Shown here in pieces: positions 63,498 to 64,000 of a DNA stretch of 64,000 bases. Under the pieces are notes generated by a model. That model was not told the DNA's origin, searched no databases, and saw nothing but the letters and a program-made list of their open reading frames with translations. The translations under genes were made by a program, and so were the position numbers. This stretch comes from Anaeromicropila populeti (GTDB taxonomy: Bacteria > Bacillota > Clostridia > Lachnospirales > Lachnospiraceae): positions 24,948 through 88,947 of the forward strand of contig NZ_FOYZ01000015.1 of the NCBI RefSeq assembly GCF_900112775.1, written 5' to 3'. Numbering within the stretch: position 1 is the first letter of the stretch; every line of letters begins with the position of its first letter.

Positions 63498-63812
63498 GCA
63501 ACTACAACACGATTTTCAGAAATTGGTTGCCAAGCGGTAGCTAAAAAGTGGAGGGCAGGCAACAGGTGATATTCCCCATATAGCAAGGGATTACGTGATG
63601 TTGTTGTCTATGTTGTATATATTATATATATATTTATAAATATATATATAATAGTAATAGATGCGCATAACACACGTATATTACGCGTATAGGGATTTTT
63701 TGTTCTTTAAGCAACAGTGGTGAAGGTGATACCAGATAAAAAGAGAGAATGCAAGGCTGAGGATATGTTAGGATATCATTTGCTTGGTAAGTGGAGAGGA
63801 GAGGTCTTAGTT
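63498..63812. other. Non-coding, palindrome-rich region, possible origin
   Basis: No convincing gene. It begins with GGCAAC/GTTGCC arms (63497-63502, 63526-63531), continues through a long AT-only palindrome, then TACGCGTA and ACGTATAT-like words. A frame in phase with the nuclease runs from GTG 63717, but its start has no clear ribosome site. The position between helicase and nuclease genes fits a replication origin or regulatory site. Confidence 0.4.
63620..63653. repeat. Perfect 34-bp AT-only palindrome
   Basis: The 34 bases equal their own reverse complement, centred at 63636/63637 on TTTATAAA. Only A and T occur, with alternating TATATA arms. It could be a melting site, a cruciform or a protein-binding site. 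Confidence 0.85.
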
Positions 63813-64000
63813 ATGATAGATTCCGAAAAGCGGATCGAACAAAAAATGACCCAGGAAGTAAAAAAACTGGGAGGCAGGGCAGTAAAATTTGTATCACCAG
63901 GATGGGATGGTGTGCCGGATCGGATTGTATTTTTTCCAGGTGGGCGTGTCGCATTTGTAGAGGTAAAAGCACCAGGAAAAAAGCTGAGACCTTTGCAGCT
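63813..64000 (+). CDS. VRR-NUC domain nuclease, 3' end outside window
   Basis: The first 62 residues are visible from ATG 63813, which follows GGAGAGGAGAGG by 8 bases. The VRR-NUC core is plain: RIEQKMTQEVKKLGG, VKFVSPGWDGVPDRIVFFPGG (PD pair) and VAFVEVKAPGKKLRPLQ (E-x-K). VRR-NUC proteins are structure-specific nucleases in phages and integrative elements. The frame is open upstream to GTG 63717, so a longer start is possible. Confidence 0.9.
   Translation, partial: MIDSEKRIEQKMTQEVKKLGGRAVKFVSPGWDGVPDRIVFFPGGRVAFVEVKAPGKKLRPLQ

Noticed and set aside
1..64000. CRISPR array, rRNA or tRNA genes
   Set aside because: No regularly spaced identical repeats, rRNA segments or tRNA cloverleafs were seen on either strand.

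Overview
The window is a low-G+C Firmicutes chromosome segment. It most resembles a spore-forming, flagellated member of the Lachnospiraceae or a related Clostridia group. Pointers are BofA with a divergent YaaL-type gene, a flagellin/FliS operon led by a long FliK-like coiled-coil protein, glycogen and maltodextrin enzymes, a T-box before a stand-alone trpB, strong AGGAGG ribosome sites with frequent GTG/TTG starts, and LytTR/Agr-type signalling.

Layout. 1-4.7 kb: 3' part of a giant repeat adhesin. 4.8-7 kb: Dam-type methyltransferase plus a probable restriction endonuclease. 7-12.1 kb: cobalamin adenosyltransferase, then a MoxR / DUF58 / transglutaminase operon. 12.2-16.6 kb: transketolase, a small alarmone synthetase and three unknown genes. 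16.7-20.7 kb: surface Ig-like protein, S1-domain protein, GNAT and NUDIX proteins. 20.7-25 kb (minus strand): tetR - GH13 amylase - glgB with a self-operator. 25.1-26.7 kb: an intact IS1380-family element with inverted repeats and a target duplication, sitting between a promoter and a small ORF. 27-29.6 kb: PadR/HAAS pair, then two glutathione peroxidases behind an OhrR operator, followed by ohrR. 29.6-33.8 kb: Trp T-box, trpB, dtd and a short KdpDE-like two-component pair. 33.8-42.5 kb: CPA2 antiporter, FliK-like protein / flagellin / FliS, malQ, yaaL, bofA.

42.5-45.2 kb is a decaying Tad pilus locus: the prepilin peptidase and TadZ lack a well-placed ordinary start codon, and TadA stops about 100 residues early. 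From there to the window end the content is accessory: an unknown gene under a palindromic operator, a secreted RHS protein ending in a SleB-like cell-wall hydrolase, a lipoprotein, two divergent AgrC-AgrA-AgrD loci without AgrB that flank two DUF739-type regulators, and from about 55.7 kb a phage or integrative-element replication module (zinc-ribbon protein, structured RNA-like region, sigma-like protein, DUF2800, DUF2815, phage-type DNA polymerase I, VapE-type helicase, VRR-NUC).

The strongest candidate for something little described is the 49.4-55.6 kb block. Two complete histidine kinase / LytTR regulator / cyclic-peptide precursor cassettes point away from each other, their predicted peptide rings differ (CFFWL and CLGTL), and no processing protease is encoded nearby. 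Two paralogous phage-type repressors sit between them, and phage-type replication genes follow directly.
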